Assembly: GCA_029933895.1 (NCBI GenBank) | Contig: JAOZNG010000010.1 | Location: forward strand, 1-16,451 | Length of the DNA: 16,451 nucleotides | Origin: an archaeon | GTDB taxonomy: Archaea > Altiarchaeota > Altiarchaeia > IMC4 > QMZM01 | Direction of reading: 5' to 3' | In this document: piece by piece, positions 1 through 12,200 of the stretch | How positions within the stretch are numbered: position 1 is the stretch's first letter | Layout of the letters: each line of letters opens with the position of its first letter | Notes under the pieces: generated by a model | The model's database searches: none | The model's input: the letters and a program-made list of their open reading frames with translations, nothing else | What the model was told of the DNA's origin: nothing | Made by a program: the position numbers and the translations under genes

Positions 1-279
1 CGTCCGGTGAGAGGGATATTACGGAGTTTCACAGCCTCCGCGCTCTATGTGAAACCGGTGCCTCCTGTATCGGAGAGGAGGGAGAACGCCGGATATTTTG
101 GCGAAGATATATCAGGGGATATCTTCGCTATTCTTTCTGAAGCGAGGCATCAGTGGAAAGGGGGTGTGCGTAGAGACCCGCGAGGACTGCCTGGGCTCTT
201 CTCAGAAGCGGAGAAGTCCAGCAGAAAACTTCTCTCAAAATATGGTTTTGAGGGTTTCAGAAGGGAGGATGAACTATGA
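1..279 (+). CDS. C-terminal part of an unidentified upstream protein (5' end outside window)
   Basis: This frame is open from the first base to the TGA at 277-279, giving 92 visible codons. The left edge has no stop, so the gene probably begins outside the window; the GTG at position 7 need not be its start. Codon use (AGA/AGG arginine, ATA isoleucine, GAG/AAG) matches the giant gene that follows. The visible tail is hydrophilic and strongly charged, with a likely amphipathic helix near the end (SEAEKSSRKLLSKYGFEGF) and an acidic C-terminus ending EDEL; no membrane segment is visible. I do not recognise the family. Its TGA overlaps the next ATG in the sequence ATGA, typical of translationally coupled genes in one transcript. 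A perfect inverted repeat inside it (99-130) is the main reason for doubt: this could instead be an untranslated leader. A competing frame (98-322) overlaps the giant gene's start and is less likely. Confidence 0.5.
   Translation, partial: RPVRGILRSFTASALYVKPVPPVSERRENAGYFGEDISGDIFAILSEARHQWKGGVRRDPRGLPGLFSEAEKSSRKLLSKYGFEGFRREDEL
99..130. repeat. Inverted repeat able to form a strong hairpin
   Basis: GCGAAGATAT (101-110) is followed by an 8-nt loop and the exact reverse complement ATATCTTCGC (119-128). A G-T pair (100/129) and a T-A pair (99/130) extend the stem to 12 pairs. A T-rich stretch (TATTCTTTCT, 129-138) follows. It could be an RNA hairpin, a weak terminator-like element or a protein-binding palindrome. 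It lies inside the apparent upstream reading frame, so it may also be chance within coding sequence. Confidence 0.5.
232..254 (+). promoter_or_regulatory. Small hairpin just upstream of the ribosome site
   Basis: CTCAAAA (234-240) pairs with TTTTGAG (246-252) across the 5-nt loop TATGG. A T-G pair (233/253) and a C-G pair (232/254) extend the stem to 9 pairs. In a competing fold, CTTCT (229-233) can pair with AGAAG (259-263), which reaches the first base of the GGGAGG ribosome site. The position suggests a possible effect on translation start of the giant gene, but this rests on base pairing alone. Confidence 0.3.
263..268 (+). promoter_or_regulatory. Shine-Dalgarno site of the giant gene
   Basis: GGGAGG is separated by 7 nt (269-275) from the ATG at 276, an ideal distance for pairing with the 16S rRNA 3' end. 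It supports ATG 276 as the start over the in-frame ATG at 375, which has only TCTTCTGAAA in front of it and no purine-rich site. Confidence 0.75.
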
Positions 280-3200
280 CGGGAAAAGTTGTCCGTTGCG
301 GAGGAACGGAAGAGGGATCTGAAAGATGTGACGGCTTCTGGAGAGCATGGCTCAATGGAGCGTCTCTTCTGAAAATGAAGAGATGGAAGGCGCTGTGCTT
401 ATTCGCCACAGGGGCCGTCGCCCTGATGGTGCTCACAATATTCTACAGCCCGGTGGAAAAGTGGTTCTCCGAAGCGGGTGCAGAGGCACCTGAGGACGGA
501 AAGGTCATGAAACTTGTGGATATGGGCACGATTGAGCTTCAGGAGCTTCAGTACTACTACACCAGTGAGTTCATCCGTTATGACGGCGAGAGAAACGCAT
601 ACATCCTCAACTCCAGTATCAGCATTGGAAACGGTACGGTGCTCACCATCTCAGGCCTCCGCCTGATAGTCAACACAACGTACCAGAATGTAGAGATCAT
701 CGTGGAGAGCGGTGGAGAGCTGAGGATGAGCAGCACGAATCTATCCGTTGAGGGCTCCACAGCCCATTACATGGTTATGAAGTTTTACGGCAAGGCGGAG
801 ATAAGCGAGTCGCAGATAGGACCCGAGGCTCAGACGGATTCTTTCAAAGGCCTGAAGATATACTCCAGCAGGACAAAGATAGTAAAAACGGTGATTCAGG
901 GCTCCTCAGAGGACGGAGTGTACTGCCAGGGGGCCTCTCCTATCCTCCAGGAGTGTATCATAAGGAACAACGACGGGAGCGGCGTGAGAAGTGAGGACAA
1001 AGGCCCTATAATACATCTCACGGAGATATACGGAAACTCTCAGGACGGTGTTAATATTGAGAACACGGACTATTACGAGATTACAACAACAGCAGACGGC
1101 GAATTCTACACAGATGTGCGGTTTGAGTCCGGTGGCGGCTCGGATAGTAGTGTGAGGCTGAAGAAGGAGATCAACAATCCCCCTGTATCCGCCAGCTTCT
1201 CTCTGTTCGGCAGAGGTTACATTTACAATCATAAAATAGTAGATGACACCTATCAGGAGTTCACCAAGGGTTCCGGGTCCTGTGTGGATGTCAAGGGCGA
1301 CACGGTACAGCTTAAAACCGTTCCCACGGTAACTAAAAGAAACATCACTAATACAGCCCTTCTTGAGGGGGCACCTTACCCCAATGCCATGCTCGGTAAA
1401 GAGGGGGACTTCCCCTTCATTCATCTTACCAATATAATAGCTGAAGAAAACCTAGCAGTTGCCTACGACCTTTCTAATGTGTTCCTAACCCCCTATACTG
1501 GACCGGTGGCATATCAGATGGGCCCGCAGGACAATGAGCCGATGACGGGCCTTCAAAACGGTGAGGAGGGCTGGGAGATATATGCTAACTGGAACTCCTG
1601 GAAAGAGTTCGTTATACCTCCGATCTTTCTTGATTTAGATACAAAAATCTCTTTTAAGGGCAAATTTGACGCCCGGACGGAAGTGGAAGCGATAGGATTC
1701 GCCTGCGGGGTAGGTCCTTACAGAAAAGAGATTATATTCCCACTATACGGAATGATGGGCGATCCTGAGATGTCTTGGGGTACCACATTTGGGGGCTGGG
1801 ATACCAGATACTTCAATGATACGCTTCAGGAAGACGAGTGGATAGATTATGAAATTGATCTGGGTAGTATATGGAGGGATAGATTTCAGGATAACGCCTT
1901 TGTGATAGACAGGATAATCATAATAAACGATAACGATGGATGGTGCCCCCCACCTGATGTGAGTGGCTGGCATTTCAGAGGTCTGGTTCTGGATGGTTTG
2001 AGAAAGTATTCTTATCCGGGGAGCTATGTGACTAAGATTATCAGTTTTGATAGGGTTGTAACTCTCTCAAACATCCAGGTGATGAACATTATCAACTGCA
2101 CACAATATGATGTGTGGTGCAGGGCCTCAATGGATGGTGAAAACTTTGATGAATGGATCCCTATGGGCACGGGTTCTGCAGGGATCTTTGATACAGGTAT
2201 CCAGGCTATGAGCGGTATGAAATTTCAGGTGAAGATAGAGATATGGAACAACACTACCAGCGATTATGTCGCCCCCGTTATAAAATACATCACGCTTGAG
2301 TTCCTCTCCTCTTTCCACACGGTGGATTTGAGCACACTGGATGACTTTACAGGAGGAACCTACGATAATACCTCCTGGGACACTCAACAGCACGGCATCA
2401 GACTTGAAGACCCCGCTGCGAACTCCCAGGGAAGCTATACCTCACCGGCCTACGATGTGGGAATGGATGTTTACTGGAACTATATAAAATGGAACGGAAA
2501 CCTTAGCACTCAATGTAACGTGACGGTCCAGACCCGAACGAAGGCCAGTACGTCAGAAACCTGGAGCAGCTGGAGCACGGCCGTTGGCACGAGTTTCCTG
2601 GAGATGCGCATCAATTCGCCAAAAGGAAGGTATTTTCAATACAGACTTATACTTCAGAGCTCTGACAACCTCCATACGCCTATTGTTAAATATGTTTCAC
2701 TCCGGTACAGTTTCGCAAAGGTCATATCCGATGGCACGCAGGAGGAATTTGAGTCATGTGCCTCCATGGACAATGTGGTAATAGAGGACGGCATCATCAT
2801 GTTGAATAACACCACTCAACCGGGCACCTACATCTCCCAGATACATTCTACAGGTTCCTTTGAACATTACTCCGAGGTCTACTGGCTGGGCTGGGTTCCC
2901 GAAGTCACGCAGGTCCGTATGTACGTTAGAGTGGCGGACTCTCCGGAGCAGATAAGTTCGGCAGAATGGTTGGGACCGACAGGGAATAACTCCTGGTTTA
3001 CCAGGCCCGGCCAGCCTATCAACGCCTCCTGTCACGGGAAGAATTATATCCAGTTCAAGCTTGAGCTCTATTCATTGGATGGGGTGAGTTCACCTGGGAT
3101 TCTGGAGTACGGGTGTATGATGAGGACCTATTACCCCCACGGAATCTACATCTCAAGAGCCTGGTTCTTCTCGGAGGACATAATCACACACATCACATCT

Positions 3201-6200
3201 TCATGGAACAGAACGTCGAACAACGAGAGTGTCAAACTTTACATATCATCCAATGAGGGTGTGAACTGGACGGAGGTTACGGATGACCTTGACAGCGATG
3301 TGGTTCTGCAGGAGGACATAGCGGGCTACGGGGTGAAATACAAACTTGAATTCTTCTCCACCGGCCTGGATACAGATGTCATCCATGAGGTTAGACTGGT
3401 TTGCAGCTCGCCTGCCCCACACGACGTCACAGTGAGCATAGAGAACATCACTGTCTTCGAGCATAGCGGTGAGTTTTTCGGCACTGCTGATGTGTATGGA
3501 GTTGAGGATGAGCTGATAGATCTGGAGGAGAACTTCCCCGAGAAGCTGGAGTTTGATAGTAATTATACTTACTATAACCTGGTGATCAACACCTCCTCCC
3601 ACGGGATCATTCAGATAAACAACATTTCCATTCTCCAGTCACCTGCTTTCATCTCCCATTGCTCCCTCAGAGACAACGATATAGGTCTGAGACTTTTCAA
3701 TGCCAGCCTGCACATAAACCAGACGATTATAGACGGCAACAGAATAGGCGTGTACTGTGAGAGGAATGAAGAATCGGCCAAATATGCGATGCTGGGTCGG
3801 AACCTCTCCATCAACGGTTCCACGCAGACCGCCATAGTGCTTCACGGTGGAGAGGTAAACATTTACCAGAGCCTGGTGGAGAACAATGTGAAGGTGCTGG
3901 AGGCGGATAGGGGCGAGAACTCCGTGAACACCACCCTGAGGCTCTATCACACCTTTGTGATACACAATGAGGCTGCGGGAACAATAAACAATATTACGGT
4001 GGTGTTCACCAATACCAGCTATGATAAGGGAATGTCATTTGAGGTTCTGGGAGAGAGTGGCCTTTGGGAGGTAAGGTGGTACGAGAGGGTTCGAGTGTTC
4101 ACAGATAATTCTGACGAGGACACAGACTACAACAATCCTCTCTCCGGTGCGACCGTTAGAGTGTATACGAAGAGGTCAGGGGAGATGCTCATCTCCAGGA
4201 CCACCGATGAGACAGGTTTAACGGAGATGTTTGAGGTTGTAGAGTTCAGCAAGAGCGCCGAGGGTTACACCTACTTCACGCCCCATAGAGTGGAGGTGAG
4301 CTACAACGGTCATGAGAGGTCAAGGGTGTTCTATCCCTTCCTCAGGAGTTATTCCAATCTGACCATAGTGGTGGGAAACACAACCAGTAGCGTGATGGAT
4401 TCGGACATGGACGGGATAGTTGACCCGGAGGAGAACGGCGAACATACAGGTGAGAATTATACGGATCTCTACTGGTTGCAGGCAGAAGACCTCACGGCAG
4501 AGCCCTCGGAAATCATATATGACGGGGAGAGCTGGGGAGAGGCTGCGGTGATGGGCTTCAGAAATCTCACTGCCTACGTTCCAGTGCCGGATGCAGGTGC
4601 GGGAGGTTACTACAAGATATACTTCAGAGGCCGTTCTGGAGGTAGTAATGGGAGGATACGGAATTACGGAGAACTCAGCAATGTCACCTCACCGGTTACA
4701 GATATAGCCTGGAACGAGCGTTACAATTACGGATTTGCGGTGGCAGGCGGGACACTCTACAGGATTGAAGGGAGCGAGATAAGTGAGAGCAACATCAGTC
4801 AGGGCTATTTTGTATCCGTGCAGGACATTGACTGGAGGGGAAATTACGGAGAAGCCCTCATTGTGGGGACCCGTCCGGCAGTGGATGGTGAGGGGGGTGC
4901 GGTAGCACTTTATATCCATGGCGGGGAAGACGTCAGTGGAGCCACAATCAGCGGTGGAAGTCTTTATGGTGTCACGTTGCGGGCGTGTGCGTGGAATCCA
5001 TTTAATGAAGACCTTGCGATTATTGTTGGAGATAACGGTAAGATTCTGCTGTACCACAGAGATACCAATACGGCCTATGTGAACACCTATGGTGACGGGA
5101 CGGCGGTTCTGAACAGTGTCGCATGGATAGACTCCGATACTGCTGTAGCTGTTGGAGATAAGGGGTTGGTCCTTGAGATAAACGTACTTAATACGACAAC
5201 GGTCTCCGCAACGGCTCATAATGAAGGTTTTGAGGGGGATCTCAAGAGCGTGGAGTGGTCTTCAGAGCTGGGCTTTGGTCTCCTAGGCGGTGCTGGCATC
5301 CTTTCCAGATTTGATGACAACTTCCAGTTTATAAATGGGAGTGTAGAGAGGCTGGCGGGATATACGTTCTATGACGTGGAATGGGTATTTAACGAATCCT
5401 ATGCGATGATAGTTTGCGGCAACGGTCTTGAGACCGTTCTGCTGAGGTATGCAGGTGGGGGTATTGAAGAGATCGCAAAGGTTCCTGAGAAGGACTATCG
5501 GGTTATCGCGGAGGCGTGGGGGGCGGGAGGGGCGCTTCTGGGCGGCAAGCGGGATGGTGTGGCGGCAGTAGATTCCTGGACGGCGGCAATGATGGATGTC
5601 CGCGTGGGCAGCCCTGATGGCGGAGTGCTCACTGAGCAGGTGTCGTTCCAGAAACCGACCATTATGTGGAGCTCTCTGGACAGGTTCTACCTGCCGCCGG
5701 GAACGGAGTGTGTGGTTGTTTCGTTTTACGCGAAGCCCTCTGAGCGCCCACTTCTGGACCAGCTTGCGATTGCTAGACTTCAGGACGCTGGCGGGGAGGC
5801 CCTTCTTCAGCCCAGCAATATAAGCAATCCGCTTTTCATAGACAGCGATGGCGATATGATATACGATTTCTACGAGAGGAGTCTGATGTCGTTCTGGTAT
5901 GAGGCGGAGGACTACACCACGGAGAACTCTCGAAGGGTCTATGAGCTCAATGCCAGTAACGGCAGGGTTGTGAAAGCCCTTCAGGTATCTGAGAGCAACC
6001 CGGTGGTATCTGTGCACTTCCCCGACCTTCCTGAGGGGGAGTACAAGATAGGAGTGAGATTGAGGGCGGATCTGGGAACGTTTGATGATTTCAACGACGG
6101 TGAGATAGACACCGAGAAGTGGTCAGTGAACTCCACAACGTACATAGGTGAAAGCAATAACGTCCTCAGCATAAGTGCTTATGACACTCCCAGATATGTG

Positions 6201-9200
6201 AGAATGCTCTCCAGTGGTAGCCCGCTCTCCTTCTCATACGATGCGGAGCTTCGGATGGCCGTGAAGCTCAGCGACGATGCACTGGCGATAGGGGGCGGTC
6301 TCTACTTCAGATTCTTTGAGACCGGTAACACATCAAATGCGATTGAATACACGATGCACACCTCTGGTGGGGCTCTCGGCAGTGGAGATGCCATACAGGA
6401 CACCGTTCCGGAGCTTGCAGATGTGTGGAGGCAGCTGAGGGTTGAGGTGGTAAAAGGGGAGGGTGTGGCGTTTTTCATAACGAACGAGAGCGGGGCGTGG
6501 AGATTCGTAAGGTACATTGATTGCAGCGGCCTCAACAGGGATATTGGGGTGGATATTGGGGCCTACTCGGCGGAGATAAATCAGCTCTTCACGGTTTACC
6601 TGGACTACGTACAGCTCTCCTACGGTAAGGGCTTCTGCAGGATATTCAATAGGCCCTCCAGCGAGAGAACGATCTACGTGGGGCTGAAGTACAGGCTGTA
6701 CACGTACGATGTGGAGATTACAGGCGGTATGGAGTATCCTGAGTTCCAGATATATGATGAATCTCCTGTGGAGAACGTTAAGCTGCTGGTGGACAGCTTC
6801 TTCATTGTCCGAACAGATGACAATGATGTGGAGAATCTGAGCGTGGGTGGTGAGCTTACCGAGGCTACAATTACACTTTCATCTTTCAACAGCAGCAGTG
6901 GCAACTACACGGGCGAGGAGGTTGCAGTGGCGATTGAAGAGGGCAAGGACGTAAGCAGGATAAGGCTCAAGCTCAAGGGAGAATACCGCTCCTCGGTGAA
7001 GGCAGAAACCGCTGTGAGCTGTGCGGAGATTATCTCTATGGACTCTGATGGAGACTATCTCACGTGGATAGAGTGGAGTTCCAACAACACCTGGAGGGTC
7101 TACGTGAAGGACCTCTCCTCAGGAGAGGTTACAAGAATGGATGATGATGCGAGCTATCAGAAGAGGGGCGTGGCGCTCTCTGGTGAATATATTCTATGGG
7201 AGGAGTGCCGAAGCTCCAACTGGATAGTGCGCTACAGGAGGTTAGACAACTCAACACTTTATGCCTTCCCGTCCCTCACAGCCCAGACGGAGTGCAGGCA
7301 CACAAGCCTTTTCGGCGATGTAATGGTGACGGAGGTGATAAGCCAGGGTGCACATACAGTGTACGCAAAGAACCTCACCAGCAATGAACCTGGATATATA
7401 ATCTCCCGTTCAGGCTCTAGCAGCACCTATCCAGTGATATATGGTTCCAAGGCCTACTGGATTGAACTTTCGGGGTCCACCTATCGTATTGTCTGCAGGG
7501 ATATCTCCGAGATGAGCGATTACTGGGAGAGGATGGTAGCCCTGCAGAGGGGGAGAGAGACGGGTAGCTTCTCTCAGGAGGAAGGGGGCGGTATAACAGC
7601 TAGAACCCCTGTGTGGAGAGTTTATGACCTTCCGGGAACACCGGAGGATGTGAGATATCTTCGGGTGGGAGGCGATTATCTGATATACTGGATGAGAGAG
7701 GGCAGCTCATGGTATCTGAAGTACCTCAACGTGATAGATCCTTCAGCGACGGGAACGATAGCCGTTTACGAGAGTAACACGCCGGAGGAGAACAGCACGG
7801 ACATTACGAAGACCATGGTGGTGTATCCGGAGGAGGGCTCCTCCAGGCTCAAATATTACGATCTGCTCAGCGGCACCACGGATTATGTCTATACCAATTC
7901 CAGCGTAGGTTCGCCCCTTTATGTTACGATTTCAACACCGCTTGTAACAACGGGTAGGAAGAGCGTGTTCTGGGTGATACAGGAGAGCGGAGAGATGAAG
8001 ATAGAGGGGATAGAACAGGACATGTGCATGGAGATGGCATGGGAGAGCGGTACCTACGTGCCGCTGTGGAACAACTCCAGGATATTTTTCGGAGAGGAAT
8101 ACACCATAGATTTCGCCATATATGTCAACTATTATCAGCACTCCAATGGCGTGGCTGAGAACGGCTTTGTCACTGTTCCGCTGAGTTTCCGCTCTGTTGA
8201 TGGAAATCCGATGAAGATCGTGGGTATAGAGGGGAGCTACGGGATAATATCCAGTCCGCTGAGTCAGGATACAGACATGGATGGTCTTTCGGACACCTAT
8301 GAGACCTTTGGCTTCTTCGGCTATGATATTCTGCAGTTTGAGGACGCCTATGAGTTCAAGGGCTGGCGCAACATTATAGATCTGAGGGAGAGAACGGGGA
8401 CGGACGGCGAGCCTTATGTTGCCACTTACGGGCCTGTGGAGCTCTTTGAGCGTGACGATGTGCTCCTGACCTCCTCGTGGGAGTACGTGGAGAAGACCCT
8501 CAACACAACATCATATTCAGATGGGTTCAGGGACACTTTCGTGAACCTGAGGTTCAAGCCGGAGGACACCGGAGAATTCCGTCTGGGAATAAACATGTAC
8601 ATGCCGTATAAGGAGAGGAACGTGGCCCTTCCTGGGATGGACACGGCGAGCAGAGAGAGTTCCGTGTCGTCCGGTGAAGCTCCTTCAATCTCCCAGGATT
8701 TGAACAGCGGTCTAAGCACGGAGACTTTGAGTGTACCTGCCGATAATTCCGGGTCAACGATATACGGAGGTGCGCTGAACGCGGAAAACGTTCAGACATC
8801 TTACCCGACCACTTCATCTGGCTTCTTCCCGGTGACCACAGGTAACAGGAGTTATGTAGCCCTCAGGAAGATAGCGCCGATAAGCATTCATCTCAGCCGT
8901 CAGGTGAACGCTTCGTGGGTGAGCGGCTATCTTGAGGATATCGTGGAGGATGCACTTGTCATCAAGGTTTACCAGGACGATGGGAGTGAGCTGCAAGCGC
9001 TTCCTGGAAGCTGGAATCTGAATGTTATGCTGACGAAGGTCTATTTCATAGGCAGCCCTGATGAGCAGTATCCGGAGGACAAGGTGGGCTTTGAGGCCGA
9101 GATAGTGTGGAGTGCCGAGTACTCCCTAGCCTCTGGCACTTCCTACACGTTCCACATTGGGCTGGACCTTGAGAGGTGTGGAGAGAGCCGTCTTAATGTA

Positions 9201-12200
9201 TCTGACGACTATCGTTTCCCCGAGAGCTGGAAGAGCATAAACTATCTCCGGCTTCGGGGCCTTGATTATGTGATGGTGGAGAAGAGGGGGCTTATGCCCT
9301 ACGAATGTGATGCTGATGGTGATGGTGTGGAGGACCTTGAGGAGTCCTACGGGGTCCAGTTCCCCCTGAACTCCGATCCGGACCACGACGGTCTGAACGA
9401 CTACATGGAGAGGATATACGGTACCAGCGGTGTGCTCAGGGACAGCGATGGGGACGGTTTGAGAGATGGGATAGAGCTTGGCCTGACAGAAGAATTTATC
9501 AGGCGTTCTGGTGGAGATGTGAGGTCCACAGGAAGCTGGTTTGAGAGGATAGCGAGGGGTGCAGCCCACTGCCCCCTCTATCCAGAGCTTCTGAACAACT
9601 CGGATGCGGACGGAGGAGCCACGAAGACCGATCCCCTGAAGGAGGACACGGACTCCGACGGTCTTCCTGACGGGTGGATAGACGGCTGGCTCTATGAGCC
9701 TCCTGGCGACTATCAGGGTGTTGAGGAGACGTACTATAACGAAACCCTCGTGACGGGACGTGTGAACATTGACAGGTACGACGTACTTTACTGGGGGAGA
9801 CACGCTGCAGGGGATCTGAGGCCGCAGATATACGAGGGTGAGGACTTCAACCTTGATGGGAAGACGCTGACACCTGCGGACTATTCCTCCAGGACAGGTT
9901 TCAACAGCTGGCCCACGATAGAAATAGATGGAACGGATTACAGCTACGTACCTTTCGGCTTTGATCCGGACACTGCTGAGGTCTACGGTGTGAACGGAGA
10001 GCTCTTTGACTACGTTGAGACCTCGCCGGTTGAGAGCAGCAGTGATTACAAATATGTAAACGGCCAGTGGGTTATGGACGGAGACGATATTCCCGACGGC
10101 TACGAGGCCTGGTATGCACATCTTGATCCCAGGTACTTCAAGCAGAACGGGAAGAGGATTCTTTATGTGAGCCCCTTCAACCCCTACGACGAGGGCCTGG
10201 ACAAGGAGAAGGTGAAGGTGGTAAAGTATCGCTATGTGTGTTCATCCACGGAGAACAAGCTTATAGGCTATGGGCTGGCCCAGGAGGTTGACTTTGAGGG
10301 TGTTGACAACTCCAGCGGCTACATAAGTGCGGAGGAATACAGCAGATATCTTGAGAACCTGGCAGGCTTTGCGGTGCACCTACGCAATACAGGTTCGAGC
10401 ACGATAAGCACGAAGATTCAGCTGGAGGTGTGGATTGGAAGTACGAAGAACGGCAGTGACAACAGCGTTCCCGACAAGATGCTGGATTCAGGCATACAAT
10501 ACGTGGAGAACTGGGGTGGGGGAGAGTACAGATGGTTAGAGTTTGAGTTCCACAGCGGTCTTTTTGACCAGCTTATGAAAGGAGATAATCCGCAGTGGCC
10601 TGAGAGGGAGGGTTCGGGAGGCTTCCCTGGAGTGAGGATATTCCTCGTGGTGCGTGCACTGGACCACAGCAATGTTGTGGGCTGGCACACCCGAAGTGTG
10701 AGTCAGCAGACCCTTCGCGCCTATCAGAAGATAAAGAGCGGCCGGGTTTACGGTTGGAGCACGTTGAGCATGATGAACTTTGACTTCATGGTGCTCAACC
10801 ACGCCTATTACGGCGATGACCTCACCAACCTGGAGGAGTACATAGTGGGATCCAATCCGAAGGTTGCGAACTCCGACTACATGAGGATAGGAAAGAAGGT
10901 CTACGATGACGGCCTCTCCGACGGTGAGGAGACCTTCATCTATGAGATTCTAGCTGAGATTAAGGGTGAGAAGTACGAGAATGAGAGTGGAGACCTCTTC
11001 ATGCACTCCTATAAATATGTGGAGGACGGCATGGACGAACAGAATTACAACGTATCGTTCTCCAACGGACAGTACTATATTGAGGGTGACCAGTATCTCA
11101 CCATAAAGCTGAAGAACCTTCAGAGCACCTCCAGGTACGTTGTGGGAATGACCCTTATGGGGATAATGGAGAAGACCTCCAGCTATCTTGAGAGACCCAT
11201 AACCTTCAACATCTCTGGAGACTCCTCCGAGAACTTTGACAGCGTTGACTTCAGCCGCGAGGTGTGTGTGGATATGAGCAGGGAGGAGGTGCGATCCATC
11301 TACCTTCTTAAGGATGAGGAGCTCTCATTCCAGGGGGTTACAAACTATTATCTGAGGGTCCGTGTGAACGAGACTGACGCTCCAAAAATAGGTTTCACCT
11401 ACATAAAGGTGATAAATTACGAGGAGCAGGAGAGGTGCGTGGTCTTCAGGACAAGTGTGGACAACGGTTCTGTGAGATTCAATGGATATATGGAGGCGGA
11501 TGAGGACGACTATATAGACATCTACGGGAGATATGTGAACGGCACATCTGAGGTCTACGGAATGCTCCGGTACACCTTCAAGGAGAGGGTAGAGAATCCG
11601 CTTCTTAAGGGGGTTTTCTCTAGGGACAATATCCAGTATGCGATTCTGAGCGACAATACGAAGATAGTGCTTTCTATGCCTCAGCCAACGGAGGACTTCT
11701 ACAGCGTTGACTATCTTAAGAACTACCTCTCCGACACCGTGGTGGTGATGAAGGGTGAGGAGGCGACGCATCCGAACGGGACGGAATATCTGGACGGATG
11801 GGCTGTTGTATTCACATTCAGTAGCTTTGCCTACAGCGGATCATACGGAATAGACATAAATTACCGCAACCGCGACATGTACATCTCAGAGACGTACAAC
11901 ATAGACACTGACGGCGACGGTGTCATGGACGGTCTTGAGTACGATTACTGGAAGGACTCCGAGACGCTATCATACCGGGATAATCTTCTGAATGTGAGGG
12001 ACTCGGACTCAGACAACGACGGCGTGATAGACGGTCTTGAGGTGCTGCCGCTGAAGGACAGCGACTACGACGGTCTTGTGAACATCCTTGATCCCGACTC
12101 TGACAATGATGGTCTGAAGGATTCTGAAGAGCACGACTACTCCTCAGACGTTGCGGAGCTGGGAGGGAGTGCGGATGACGACTATGAGAACGTGATAGAT

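Noticed and set aside
103..115. AT-rich AAGATATATC as a possible archaeal TATA-type promoter
   Set aside because: It lies within the inverted repeat with no clear BRE-like element, and the ATGA overlap favours co-transcription from further upstream.
98..322. Plus-strand frame with an ATG at 98
   Set aside because: It overlaps the start of the giant gene by 47 bases and has no convincing ribosome site. The frame ending at 279 joins the giant gene more naturally.
375..377. In-frame ATG at residue 34 as the true start
   Set aside because: It would give a tidy signal peptide, but it lacks a ribosome site while ATG 276 has GGGAGG at ideal spacing and overlaps the upstream stop. It is kept only as an alternative.
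2584..2781. Small plus-strand frame inside the giant gene (others at 5596-5823 and 7196-7387)
   Set aside because: They are out of frame with continuous, domain-bearing coding sequence and show no domain of their own.
9840..9880. Dockerin domain (D-F-N-L-D-G-K)
   Set aside because: Only one loop of the required pair is evident and the helix pattern is not clear, so it is listed only as part of a repeat.
9126..10121. 331-codon open frame on the minus strand
   Set aside because: It is in register with the sense gene and explained by rare TTA, CTA and TCA codons. Its translation has no recognisable domain, while the sense strand here reads as clear TSP3-like motifs.
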